The notes beneath the pieces were generated by a model that did not search any database, was not told the origin of the DNA, and saw only the letters and a list, made by a program, of their open reading frames with translations. From Amaranthus tricolor (lineage: Eukaryota; Streptophyta; Magnoliopsida; Caryophyllales; Amaranthaceae): 64,000 nt of DNA. Location of the stretch: assembly GCF_026212465.1 (NCBI RefSeq), contig NC_080048.1, positions 36,856,375-36,920,374 on the forward strand. Reading direction: 5' to 3'. This document shows, piece by piece, positions 37,829 to 48,956 of the stretch (position 1 is its first letter; each line of letters starts with the position of its first letter). Made by a program: the position numbers and the translations under genes.

Positions 37829-39672
37829 AACAGCTTGCTTGCCCAGACTGCAGCTGTTCTTTTACCTTTCACCTCTGTTTGTTTTACTTTTTGATGTCAT
37901 TGGTCGACTTGTAGAAAAAGGTTGGGGTAACATTTTACGCATTTGTATCATGACGTCATTTGACAAATTTTTTTGATATTTTTCAATGAGGTACCTGTCT
38001 TCTAAGAATGTGTGAGATTTCTGTATCTATCTATCTAGACTATCTGATTCCCTGCCCCGTTCATTTTGATTTTGTAAGAAGGCATAATATTTGTTCGTCT
38101 CTTCTTGGTTCATATGAACGTTATCTAGGGCTGGGTTTTTGTCTTCTGATTAGAAAAGAAAGAGATGCCGAATATGAATGATGAAAAATGACATGAAAAA
38201 TTGGGATGTGCAGCAGCATGACATTTGTTATGATGATGGAGGAGAATGATGATGATTTGAGTTAATATTTTTGTAGGTTAAATGCTAGGTAACCGTTGTA
38301 TAAAGATAATCTTAGTTACCGATCTCTCACTTTGAATTGTTTTGGTAGCTGAATTTTTGAATTTAGGCTTAGACATTGTTATTGTTATCATTATAGTTTT
38401 TGAGAAGCATCTAATATGCTATCTAATGTACTTGCAGGTTAGGTATGTCTTAAGATGTGTATTTGGAAATCCAAAGGAAGCTCCTCCACCACTGCAGAAG
38501 CTTAGTCCTGAGGAGATGGTGTCTGTTTTGTGGAATGGTGAAGGTTCATTGGTTCATCAACTTCTTGAATGCATAGCCCCACATATTGATGATCATATGC
38601 TACAAGATCTTAAATTAAAAATCCGTGCTCAGGACCCATCTCATTCTGGAAATTTTGAGAAAGACCTCAGAAAATCTCTATTATGGTAAATCTTGAGCAA
38701 AATGTCGTCATACTTTGGAACTTTTTATTCTGTGTTCTGACATATAAAATTATTTCAAAGGTTGAGGGATGAGGTTCGCAATCTTCCTTGTACATACAAG
38801 AGCAGACATGATGCTGCTGCTGACATGATCCACTTATATGCTTACACAAAATGTTTTTTTAAAATTAGGGTGAGTTTAAATTTTTGTTGCTACAAATTTA
38901 TTTGAAACCTTTTGAAACAACGATGACCTGATTCTTGTGGGAATACACAATTTTCCTCCACTTTGCAGGAATACAAGTCTGTGACTTCACCTCCTGTCTA
39001 CATTAGCCCTCTTGATCTTGGACCCAAGTGTGCTGATAAACTCTCAGGAGTGACAGAGTATTGTAAAACTTATGGTGAAAACTACTGTTTAGGACAGCTG
39101 ATTTATTGGCACAACCAAGCTAACACTGACCCAGATCGTGTGCTTGTTCGAGCAAGCAGGGGCTGCTTGTCTTTGCCTGATATGAGTTCCTTTTATGCCA
39201 AGGTTCAAAAGCTATCAAAGCAGCGTGTGTATGGTCCAAGGACCGTAAGATTTATGCTTGCGCGAATGGTAAGTATGCTTGTGCTTTAGGTTGCGAGTTA
39301 CTTTTTTTTACGTGAAAATACTGTTTCCAAAAGGGTATATTGGGTTGCGGGATATAATCATATAATAGGAATGACCAGTTGTAGAAAATCTGGTTGAAGC
39401 TAATTTTGTTGTCAAACTTGTTTTCTTGCTCGCAAAGTTTCTATATAAAGATTTGTTTATGTCCACCACTCAGGCTGATATTTTATTTTGAACAGGAAAA
39501 GCTGCCTCAAAGGCCTTGGCCGAAAGATAGGATATGGTCGTTCGAGGGTTCTCCCAAATTTTTTGGTAGTCCTATGTTAGATGCTGTATTGAATAATTCT
39601 TCCCTTGAACGGGAAATGGTGATTTGGTTGAAGAATCGACCTGCCATATTCCAGGCCATGTGGGATCGGTGA
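19848..39672 (+). CDS. ATXR3: Histone H3K4 methyltransferase ATXR3/SDG2, 2373 aa, 19 coding exons
   Basis: Exons: 19848-21984, 22653-22709, 26847-28031, 28958-29355, 29457-30011, 30089-30189, 30880-31906, 32018-32089, 34360-34470, 34581-34681, 35704-35803, 35885-35980, 36622-36789, 36880-37005, 37109-37162, 38438-38685, 38761-38869, 38969-39268, 39496-39672. All introns are GT-AG and phases close to 7122 nt, matching the roughly 2330-aa Arabidopsis protein. In order: a charged N-terminus with EVEEGELGTLK and RSPSYSDRSP blocks; two GYF-like modules starting near W579 (WYYLDHLGEERGPSKL) and W980 (WFYLDGMGHEHGPF); an F-box/LRR-like region near 1195-1300; the SET domain from about 1815 with ICHSCRPNC (1904-1912) and GEEITFDY (1936-1943); post-SET cysteines CLCGSQVC (1958-1965); and a long conserved C-terminus. 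The enzyme places H3K4me3 genome-wide and is needed for sporophyte and gametophyte development (family knowledge). Catalytic motifs are intact. Confidence 0.97.
22811..23052. repeat. 121-bp direct repeat, two copies, with a CGTGCAATGCACG palindrome
   Basis: Copies at 22811-22931 and 22932-23052 share 'gttagagt.tatagtataactag' and 'aaactcgtgcaatgcac'. In the second copy CGTGCAATGCACG is a 13-bp palindrome; in the first the last G is a T. This motif recurs widely in plant genomes near repeats. Here it starts 102 bp after the exon 2 donor. Confidence 0.8.
23759..23787. repeat. (TA)n microsatellite
   Basis: An uninterrupted run of about 14 TA units within ATXR3 intron 2. Confidence 0.95.
25916..26128. 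mobile_element. Stowaway-like MITE, 213 bp, in ATXR3 intron 2
   Basis: The left end TTCCCTCCGTCCCTAAGAGA and the reverse complement of the right end, CTCCCTTTGTCCCCTTGAGA, are flanked by TA (25914-25915 and 26129-26130). It has no coding capacity. The CTCCCTCCGTCCC-type end is the commoner Stowaway form and differs from the CCTATTCA end of the MLE at 5094, so it belongs to another subfamily. Confidence 0.8.
30590..30655 (+). repeat. SINE-like fragment in ATXR3 intron 6
   Basis: The stretch 'tgggcaaaggctgcatacat ccgacc...ccctgcctagacggaagc' resembles the conserved 'ggcaaggctgcgtacatccgacc' block of plant tRNA-derived SINEs. Only this block is recognisable. The frame at 30359-30583 just before it has no known product. 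Confidence 0.45.
32090..34359. other. ATXR3 intron 8 (2.3 kb)
   Basis: This intron divides the SET domain after EFLGE. It holds a (TG)n/(TATG)n tract and, near 33130-33230, 'cgggttgcccgccaagctcggcccacccgg' sequence typical of dispersed plant repeats. The open frames here (32556-32789 and 33384-33669 on both strands) have no recognisable product. Confidence 0.6.
33241..33298. repeat. Compound (TG)n/(TATG)n microsatellite
   Basis: ATATAT passes into a TG/CG run and then TATG tetranucleotides, within ATXR3 intron 8. Confidence 0.9.
34930..35640. repeat. Repeat-derived block in ATXR3 intron 10
   Basis: It contains 'ggatttgaacccaggacctg' near 35230 and 'gagtttgagtcctgggtccg' near 35464. These have opposing orientations, roughly delimiting a 350-bp segment with related ends. 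No coding capacity. It may be a small non-autonomous element; no target duplication was identified. Confidence 0.4.
37163..38437. other. ATXR3 intron 15 with host repeat and (AT)n
   Basis: Segments at 37350-37480 and 37640-37740 are built from 'ggtttggt/ggtctggt' motifs in both orientations, a common plant repeat. An (AT)17 run follows at 37793-37826. The small frames that cross the AT run are artefacts. Confidence 0.6.
37793..37826. repeat. (AT)n microsatellite
   Basis: A pure run of 17 AT units in ATXR3 intron 15. Confidence 0.95.
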
Positions 39673-40643
39673 ACTTCGGACCAGCCAGACAGATAATTTT
39701 TAACTCTTGTTCTAATTATCAGTTGGGAGCCTGTCTCCCGTAGCTGAGCCATTGTTGCTGCCTGCCTTGGCACCGTCCATTCTTGTGTAAATTCTTTTTC
39801 CTCCATTCCATTTGTGCAATATGTATCACAGTAGGGCTTAGAAAATGTCTTACCCCCATTCCTTTTTTGTGCGTAGCTTTAGTTGATTTTAAACGCATAA
39901 TTGCAGTCAATAGAAAGAGAAATTAATTGGAAAATATATGATAAAGCAGCTGTAGTTTAGTTTATGATTTTTTGTTTTTCTTCCAGATTTAGTAAAGAAC
40001 AAATATTGTATTTATCAGCTTCAGTTTATAAGTGACCTCAACCAAATTAATTCAATTTTGGTGCCTGATTTGTGTACAAGAGTACCTCAATGTGGGTGTT
40101 TCAAGTAGGGATGACAATCAATCGTGAATTCGATTTGCATTAATGGATCTAAATCCCCTTTGGTTTGGATATTGCGGCGAGTCATCGTTTTTTAGGGCGA
40201 TCACTTGTTGCCTTTTCCTATGTTGCATATTTTGGCTGCTTCATTTTTTATTAAAAAAATTGCTCTCACACAAACAAACAAGCAAACCAAGAGAAAAATA
40301 TCTAATAAAAATAAAAGAATAATACCTAACTAAATATATGAGTTGCCTCCCGCATCGTCACGGTCAGCCGTCAGGTCCTAATAATTTGAATGATGCCATC
40401 CATATCTTCAATAAGCACGTCTTGTATTAGATCATTTTACGATAAGATGGATTCGTATAAGTAGTCCAATTAGTGTTTTTTTTAAGAAAAAATTTAAATG
40501 AAAATTTGTTTTTATCAAGTTTTTTAAAACTAAATTTGGGTTAGACCATATTAAACTGTTTCACGATGAGAGATCTTAATAAAAAAATGTCTTTTTCAAC
40601 ATGCATAGTATTGTTTGACCCTATGCCCACTTAAATGTTTATT
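39673..40643. other. ATXR3 3' flank and spacer, no gene seen
   Basis: The 3'-UTR probably extends a few hundred bases beyond the stop; AT-rich sequence around 39890-40000 would suit polyadenylation. After that there is no coding signal up to the foldback MITE. Confidence 0.4.
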
Positions 40644-41224
40644 GAGAAATTCCACATGGTAGCATCGAACTTTCATGAAATGCCTATGGTAGCACTTTTG
40701 TAAGATTTTTTCATATGGTAGCATCCAATTTATGCACTATCTAACTGTCGTAACATTTTTCTGTTAAATTCTTATCAGTTCCCGTTTAATTTACCATTTT
40801 GATGTTTGTACCCTTATTAAAGTGTTGGTTGTTGCCTTTATAATTTGCCTTCAACCATTTTTATGCTCTCAAATGTTTAATTTACCATTTCGACGTTTAA
40901 TTCATCAACGCTCTCAAATGTGGTAACAATTTTGTTTTCATTCAAAATGACAAAAGGTGAATTAAACATTATGAAAACAAAATTGTTACTACTTTTGAGA
41001 GTGTATTTGAGAGTATAAAAATGGTTTAGGGCAAATTATATAGACAACAACCAACTCGTAGAAACGTCAAAATGGTGTATTAAATGGAAATCGACAAGAA
41101 TTCAACGGAAAATGCTACGGCAGTTAGATAGTGTATAAACTGGATGCTACCATGTAGAAAAATTTTACGAAAGTGCTACCATTGGCGTTTCATAAAAGTT
41201 CGATGTTACCACGTGGATTTTCCC
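40644..41224. mobile_element. Foldback MULE-type MITE, 581 bp, 9-bp target duplication
   Basis: The ends are GAGAAATTCCACATGGTAGC and, read from the right, GGGAAAATCCACGTGGTAAC. The 9-bp ATGTTTATT lies directly on both sides (40635-40643 and 41225-41233), the size made by Mutator-like transposases. Nearly the whole element is an imperfect inverted repeat, with arms meeting near 40930-40945, so it can fold into one long hairpin. It has no coding capacity. It lies between the convergent 3' ends of ATXR3 and the formin gene. Confidence 0.9.
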
Positions 41225-42074
41225 ATGTTTATTTGGCCCCTTGACTTCTAAGGCTCTTATGAATCATAGAACACCTTTGTTACATCAATCAGTCTCCTGA
41301 GAAGAGACTGTCTCTTAGGCCCAATCAACTTATTGCCTACTCTTATTCTATATTTTTCTTTATGGGTCGACCTGATCAGAAAATGGTCTCTCACAAGTAT
41401 TTGCGTTGTTACATTGTGGGGTCGGTAGCACAAGGTAAGGACTAATTACTAATTGGGAAAAACTATCAAATGATAAGTCATGACTAAGAGACATAGCTTT
41501 CTAGGCCTTAAACTCGCCATGAGTCATGACTTCCAATTTAGCATTAACAAAGACTCAAATCAAGCATGATTCGTTTTTTAGTTTTCAAAATAATTTAGAA
41601 AACTGAAAATAAAAAACAATAGCAAATGGGCCGGTATTCCAGAAACCAACATCTTGTTCTTCTCAGGTCATATTTTATTAAACAAAAACAAATAAAGAGA
41701 ACAAATTATTAGTTAATCTTAGCACTATAATAATATACATTGTATTACCATAACAAAAACGAGTGAAATTTAATAATAAATGTACACCAAAAATGACAAC
41801 TTTTTATACAGATAACAATTTCAGACACTCTAAGACTATACGGTTGAAAGTTCATTTTTTTGACAAAGGATGAACCAGAAGCAATGTCACATAGTTCGCT
41901 AATTGCCTTGCGAATCGTACATCGAAAAAAGCGAATTATGGTCGATTTTAGGCTATTTTTGAACCATTTTAATCGAATCAAGAATCCAAAAGGCGAACTA
42001 ACTAGCGACTTATGTTTCACTGACCAGAGCGGAGGAAGATCTACTATACCTACCGGCTAACAGGGAAAATATAA
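41225..42074. other. Spacer downstream of the formin gene
   Basis: No gene was seen. Near 41280-41400 are 'gagactgtctcttaggccc' and 'atggtctctcacaagta' segments of a dispersed repeat. The last 200 bp carry one copy of the repeat described at 41860-42030. Confidence 0.4.
41860..42030. repeat. Dispersed repeat (copy 1) next to the formin stop codon
   Basis: The stretch from 'gcgaattatggtcgatttta' to 'gcgaac.aactagcgac.tatgtt' matches the segment at 53850-54005. In the matching frame both translate with KRIMV.F.LF, then a run of mismatches, then RI.N.K.EL.S.L. That frame is short, has no recognised domain and differs in length between copies, so I treat it as a repeat rather than a gene. Confidence 0.6.
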
Positions 42075-45000
42075 TCAGTCATCCGAATCAGAACTGGAGT
42101 CATCTACACGTCGATCAGCAATGGCAGGAAATAATTTCTGGCGCATGTCTTGTATCGATGAATTCTGATCTAGAGAAGGCCGTTTAGAGGATGATTCTTT
42201 GCTAGGGTTTTTTTCTCGCTTTGCGAAAGATTGTTTTATTTCTGCACAGATCTTGTCAAGCAATAACAGAAAGTCGCGCACAATAATGAACAGACGTAGC
42301 CCTTCTTCGCGTCCAGCGTTCCCATGGAAATAATCTGCTGTTTTTCTCACCAAACCTGATATCCTTTGTTCTTCTTCGAGTAGCCAGGTTGCCTCACCTT
42401 CTGCGAGTTGTACAAAACTTATGAGAGCTTGATAGAACCCAGAATCTCCCTCTGGGTTTTCTATCTCGTTCTCCAAAAACATTTTAGTCTTCATTAGAGA
42501 TTGTCCTAGTTTGGACACAGTGGTTGTTAGCCCGTCACCATCAACGAGTGCTGCCTTTTTGACATTTTCAAGCTCACTACTTATACCCGACACAACTTGA
42601 AGTCCGAGAGTGTAATTGTGTTCTTTTGAATCAAAGTTCGGATCTTCTACAAAATCCTCGGACTTCATGCTAGATATGCTGCGGTTTTCTTTTGCAGCAC
42701 GTAAAGCTTTCAAGCCTTCAGTGCGAATAATCTCTTGAACGACAAAATGCAATAATGTAGTCTTCCCGTCTGTTCCCTTCACATCAGCAAGTTTCAAAAG
42801 GGTATCAAGTTTGAATGCTTGAGCACCACCACGGTAGGTGCCATCGTTCATACGGTTGCCAGTTTTAAGAACTGCTTCCAAGAGCTTAAGAAATAGTCTG
42901 CTTTTCTTGAGTTCATCACAAGCTACCTATATAAGATGAGCCAGAATACATCGTTCACAACTTCAGTTAAAGATTAAAATATCTACATTCCAGTTAATGA
43001 TTGGAAAATTTCCGGTCTCCCGAGAGACGTCTTTCTGGCCCAGTCCATTAAAGTTTAATGCCTACTTACATCATCTTTAACGCCTACTTACCGTATCCTT
43101 AATGCCTCCTTACAATATCCTTAAATGCCTACTTACAGTATCCTTAATGCCTACTTACATCATCCTTAATGCCTATTTACACCATCCTTAGTGCCTACTT
43201 AAAATATCATTAATGCCCACTGAGTAACTTATTCTACATTTTCCTTTGTAGGCCGGCCCAATTAGACATGTCACTAGAATTTGTTGACATTAAAAACCCA
43301 ACAATTGCCGGCTTAGTCAAAGTAATCACGTATCAGCTTCTAAGGCTCCGAATAATTTTTGTTTTAAAATTTAGCCTACTGTACATTTGTGTTATAATTC
43401 TAATTCTATCGCATCCCGAGACCCAAATTTCCGGATTTGATGGTACCCCTCATCTCCCTCTTCATCCTAAACTCCCTCACTCACGCAACCTACTCCACCA
43501 TCCTACCCCTCACCACGACACCATTGCACATTTTCACTCCATCGACAGAAAATTCGACCATTTCCAATAAGTTTGACTGATGGTTAAGTTAACCTCAAGT
43601 CTGATCAATTTCAAGCTTTAATATCCAACTCAACTGTATAACAACACACAACCAAGTATGTTTATGTTTTGCTTTGGGTTGCTATTTCCATAGTTGCCGT
43701 CTTTCTCACTATTTGGATTTGTTCTATTTTTAGAGATGTCAGTTGCAGTGGGCATGAATGGCGTAGTGTAGACTGCAGAGAGACGGCCAATAGGTTGTAC
43801 ATTTTATACCTAGTTTCACAAAATTATTATGAAGAAAAACGAACTATCTTACCTCCAAAGTAACAAAAGACTCCTTAATAGCGGAGACTTCTTCTTTGAA
43901 AGTCATCATGAACATCAGTGACTCCATTCTTTTAAAAGCAAATGGGATATCAACCAATGCTTTCAGAAATTTCTCTGCAGGTCCAAGTTGAGAAATATCA
44001 CCATTGAATAATCGAAGCTTTAGCTCTTCTTCTTGAGTAGGAGCCATTCTCAGTAACGTCTGCAATAGCTCCGCTGGCAATTCATTACCTAATTCAAAGT
44101 AAATCCTTGAGACTATATATCTGAGTCTAAATGTTTGTGAACTTCAATTTAGATTGTCAAATATACACCATAGGTAAACCAGTCCCTATAGAGGGAGTAA
44201 GTGAGCAATATATATAAGAAATATACAGATCCAGGACTCATGTTGGAAATGATGTCTACACAAACCATATATGGGATTGTAGCTGCTGACTACAGAAAAG
44301 AATAGGTACAAAATTTAAAACACTTACAACTAGAAACTAGCAAGTCAATTATTGAACCGACAATATTATCATAATCATGAATCAACCATAGTTATCAATA
44401 AAGGAAGCATTCTTTCCCACAATAATTACACTTTACTACCTTTGCATTGCAACAAGCTATGTATTCAAGTAATTGGTTTTGGAATATTAGTGTTTTATTG
44501 TTTAGATACACAAATACACAAGCGAAGCCAGATGGTTATCACGGTTGAAATTGGGAGTAATATGGTACCTTCTATAAGAGCATCATGAACTTCTTCCGTG
44601 GTTACGTTAAGTGCTTTAAGAAGAATAGATAAGTTTTGAGACTTTTTCGCATCAATTAGTTGTATAAGTTGTGGTTGAGAGCCATCCTTTAACTTGCTCC
44701 TTTGGTCACCACCCCTTTTGTCATCAGGATTATATCCAAATAGTGATTCTATCATCTCTTCATTGAACCTAAGAATCAGGCAGATAGTAATCATTTAGCA
44801 AAAACTGAGCAGGTGGTAGTTTTTCTAAGAATTAAGTTGTTTCCAAATTAAACACAAAGGAAAAAACCCTGAATCTAAAGAATAAAATACTGAATAATTT
44901 CCCCTTGCAAATTTAATTCAACTGAAAACATATAACCATAAGCAAACATGATTTCCAAAACAAGTTTGAGGCTTTTTGAAAATCTTACTGGAATGATCCT

Positions 45001-47323
45001 GATCGAATTTCATCCCAAACCATGGAGTGTTCAGGATTACCAACCACTTTATCCCAAAAAAATGGCTTTAACACTGTTCTTTTCCCATCAGGATCCCCTG
45101 AAAGGTCACCAGAAGCTGACTTTCCTCGAATGTTTGGTCCTTTAGAACCTTTCATTAATGGAACAGGTGGCGGAGCCTTAGGCTTTGGAGGTGGTGGAGG
45201 CTTAGGCTTGGGGGGTGGAGGCGATGGTGCAACTGGTGGCGAAGGAACAGGTTTTTCAACTGTTGATTTCTCAGAAGGCCCTTCAGCATTTCCAGCTACA
45301 CCAGCACCATGTTCTGGTAAACCGCCTAAAGAACTACCATGTCCTTCATGGTTTAAACCCAAGTAGTTAAAACTTTTATCTCTACCATCCTTAACGTCAG
45401 AGCTTCTCGAGGAACCTGGCAGATTGCATTTTGTGCATTATCTCAGAGAAACGTACTTATAACTAATTCTTGAAAACAACATTAAGGAAAGATGATGGAA
45501 ATACCGAGGTTGCCAGCAGAGAAGTCACTTGAACTCAGAGTGAGTAGAGGATTGTCATCCTTTTGTGCATCTGCATAGCTACTATGACCTTTCATCAGAC
45601 AACAAAATAACAGTAAAGCAAAGATAACAACTGCTCCTGCTATCGTGGAAGCAATAGTTATAATTTGGTTCAAATGTTTGTTACGTTCTTCCTTTCCTGA
45701 AATAGACGAGTCTTCCGAATTCACAGGCGGAGGAGGCGATTTAAAAAGCAAATCAGGAGGTATTATAATTGGGTTGTCAAACACATCTGTTGGGCTGGCA
45801 GCAGCGCTGGAAGATGCTGCATCAAAAAGAGTAAACACATTACAAAGAGACAGGAATCATGAAGAAGGATCAGCACTACAGACTGAATTGAGAAACACCC
45901 TGAAATACCTTTGAGAGACTTGTCAACCAAGAATCTTCTAGGAACACTAGATGAATCGAGAGGCAATTTAGCATGACTAAAAAAACCGTTTTCGTCCCTT
46001 AAATCAGGAAAGAGATGGTAATTCTGTCTGAAGCAAACTAAAACAAGTTCTTGGATGTTGGATTGCACGGTAGTTAAGGGTTCATCAGATCCTTTTTGTA
46101 ACCAGACTGAACTTGATCCAATGTCAGTTTTCAAGGCCTTAAATAACAAGTACAAGTCATCGCCAAATTCTCTTTTCATTTCCACCAATTCTTTGGAACA
46201 ACTTCTCTGCATATAATCTTCCTGTAGCCAGAAGATAACCTAGTTATTTTATAGTAGGAAAAGCATATACTGTTAATCAACACGAATTGAAAGAACTGAT
46301 GATTGTGGACAATTATTTAAGGCCATAGTCTCCTCTGAGGCAACCACACATAAGATTTCCATGTCACTACAATCCATCATCAAAATAAAAATAAAGCAAT
46401 AAATGGATATGACTTATGAAGTAGGGGATGTCACACATGAACAGGTTTTTAATCAGATTTTAAATGCAGCAGCAAAATGTACCAAACAGTTATACTACTT
46501 TGTTTCATTGATGCCTATCTAAGTTAGCACACAGCCAGGAACTCACAATCTCAACTAGGTTAGATATTGGAAATACTTCACATGTGAGACAAGATCCCAC
46601 ACCAATAAGATAGTGGGTTGTGGACTTGCATATATATTGAGGTGAGCTAATCCTCCTACTACAATATGGTTTTAGGAAACAATAAAGTGTATGAGCAAGT
46701 CAACGCTCTTGACCCGTGGGCGTGTGGGTTTGAGCCCACGGGTGTCCCTTATCCACACGAATGGACCATGGTGAGATTATGTGACGAATTGTCACGGCCT
46801 AATATTAACGAAGATGTTGAGAAATTGTATGATCACAAACTCCTCACAAAAAAAAGACCCCTTCCCCAGTAGGAACAAACAACGCATTTAGCTAATAATC
46901 TTTTCTACTCCTCCATTGTTTTGTGTTCAATTGAAAAAAGCATGTAAATCACAAACACTTCAGAATAACAGCAACCGCCATGACGTAACGTCAACGCTAG
47001 AATTCCTACATTTCTGTCACAATAGTACATCCAATGTATCAAAAGGGGGGTCTTAATTCATTCATATAGACAAAATAAATGACCACCATCTTAGTGATTT
47101 ATCCATATAAGGCAAATCAAGAGCTCAAATAGAAGCCAGCTTTCCTTAATCGTAATCAAAATGTAGAAGGAGAAAGGAGGTGTACCCATTGTTTCTTAAT
47201 CACCAATGAAGGAGATTCAATTCCAGAACTGAAAGATATCCTGGCATAATGTTTATCTTCCAAAAAACTAATTGTAAAAAGCGAAATAAACGCCAAAAAA
47301 AGGATCCAATTGAGTCTTGTCAT
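42075..47323 (-). CDS. Class I formin (signal peptide, TM, FH1, FH2), 825 aa, possibly FH3 orthologue
   Basis: Seven coding exons on the minus strand: 47186-47323, 45909-46221, 45505-45816, 44989-45415, 44569-44768, 43853-44088, 42075-42926, with GT-AG junctions and closing phases (2478 nt). Residues 1-21 are a hydrophobic signal peptide ([15 protein letters not shown]). Residues 22-200 are extracellular and end in a proline stretch. A membrane segment lies near 202-224 ([17 protein letters not shown]). A proline-rich FH1 region lies near 309-342 ([20 protein letters not shown]). The FH2 domain runs from about 365 to 790, with [25 protein letters not shown] and [19 protein letters not shown]. 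Plant class I formins sit in the plasma membrane or endomembranes, contact the wall, bind profilin-actin through FH1 and nucleate and cap actin through FH2. Key FH2 motifs are intact. FH3 identity rests on recalled neighbourhood order, not on sequence. Confidence 0.95.
43055..43220. repeat. 22-bp minisatellite in formin intron 6, about 8 units
   Basis: Units of the form TTAATGCCTACTTACATCAT plus CC follow head to tail with small changes in length and sequence. The array lies between 'ggtctcccgagagacg' and 'ggccggcccaattagac' sequence of a dispersed plant repeat, so it may be an expansion inside that repeat. It lies wholly within the intron 42927-43852. Confidence 0.85.
46560..46870 (+). repeat. 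Repeat-like insertion in formin intron 1 (possible solo LTR/TRIM)
   Basis: 'gtgagacaagatcccacacc', then TATA-like 'tatatattgaggtg', then 'ctactacaatatggttttag' resemble the ordered blocks of short plant LTR/TRIM repeats. The 68-codon frame at 46666-46872 runs through it without a recognisable domain. No target duplication was identified. Confidence 0.35.
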
Positions 47324-48956
47324 TTCGATGAATTACCGAATTATTACAATTTAACTTCCATTTCCTTAGTTTCATCTCATCTAATAATAATTTGATAATT
47401 TCTCCTACACGATAATACCCAAAATCATTTCATCAAAACGGAATCACCCAGAAATGATTGCATTCATTCTTACGCAATCATATTAACAAGTGTATGAAAA
47501 ATTGAATTTAATCATGCCTCTTCTATTATTGAAGAGCAGAAATACCCTCGTCTCGTCGCTGTTCCTCCAAATCGAACGAAACAAAATACTGCAAAACCCA
47601 GAAAGAAAAAATTGAATCGTGAATAGGGTTTTCAATTTCAACCCATTAATATGAATTAGAAAATAAAGAAAATGCAGAAGTATCCAATTGAGCTGAAGCA
47701 TACAGGAGAAAAAAGGGGCAGAGACAGATGGAAAATGTTAATGTGGTTGCTTCTGTTGTTGTTTTGATGAAATTCAGCTATCGAATTTTGCGGGAAAGAC
47801 CCAATGGAAAATGAATTTGGAGTTTGTATTACATTTCATAGTTCAATCATACCTGTACGGCTGTACCCGTATCCATACCCGTGCACAATTGCCCACTCCA
47901 TTAATGGATAAATTTCCTTCTCCTTCATCTCTAATGGCAGACGTACAGAGGAGTGAGGACAACGTGGACACCATTTTTCCCGCTTCGTGGCAGTGGAGGC
48001 CGCATTGCCGCCTGCCGGCCTTATGACATTTTGAATATTTTATGAATTTTTATTTTTACGTAGATAGTAAAATAATCATACTCTTTTCGTCCAAAAAAAT
48101 TAAATAATCATACACTTTTTTTTTTTAATTAACAAGCATATCGAGACAGCCCATAAAATTAGATCAATTTTCTAAATAATTATCTTAAGATTTTAAATGA
48201 TTATTGCTTTAAAGTTACAAATAAATCTACAATAATTGTAATTTGGTGTAGCCCAACAAAAATGATCTTACCGGAGTCCGTCTCATTTGAAAAATTTGTA
48301 TTTTTTTTAATATTTATGTATTGTGGATTTTATAAAAAAGAAAAGTAAGAATTTGTTTTATTCGTTTTGTTACATATTTTCATAATGTTATATATTTATG
48401 ATTTCTACTTATATATAACTCTATGTATAAACAATCAGACAAATGTATTAGACTGCATAAAAAAGTATTTTGTTGTAAACAAAAAAATTGTATGAAGTGT
48501 AAAAGTACAAAAAGCCCAAATAAAAAACAATGACGTGTTAAAAGAAAAATGATTTGCACTATAATACTATTTTTTTATTTTATAAAAACAGTTTTACTGA
48601 TTTTTATTAACAAAATAAAGTTTTGTAACTTTATATCAAATATTTCAATTATTGATAACATATTTAAAAAATAAATTTTAAAAAACATAATAATTATTTA
48701 TGAGCTTATGAAGTTTTTAGTATGCAATGTACTTTTTTGTTTCCCAATCTTTAAATATCGCCATCACTTTTATTGTATCACCACTTTTTAATGAAATTAC
48801 AAAACTAACCTTGAATCTATTTTTAATTATAAAATAAAAAAATTATTATTATTTATTAAACTAAAATTAATGATAATATTTAAATTAAAATAAAAAATAT
48901 TAATTATAAAAAAGAAAAAAAATTTAAAAATCGGAAAATAGACCTAGTCGCACGAT

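Noticed and set aside
43268..43570. A 100-codon plus-strand frame in formin intron 6
   Set aside because: It is hydrophobic then His/Pro-rich low-complexity sequence next to a minisatellite, with no known domain or gene context.
45022..45366. A Gly-rich plus-strand frame opposite the formin FH1 exon
   Set aside because: The glycine runs are the complement of the FH1 proline codons.
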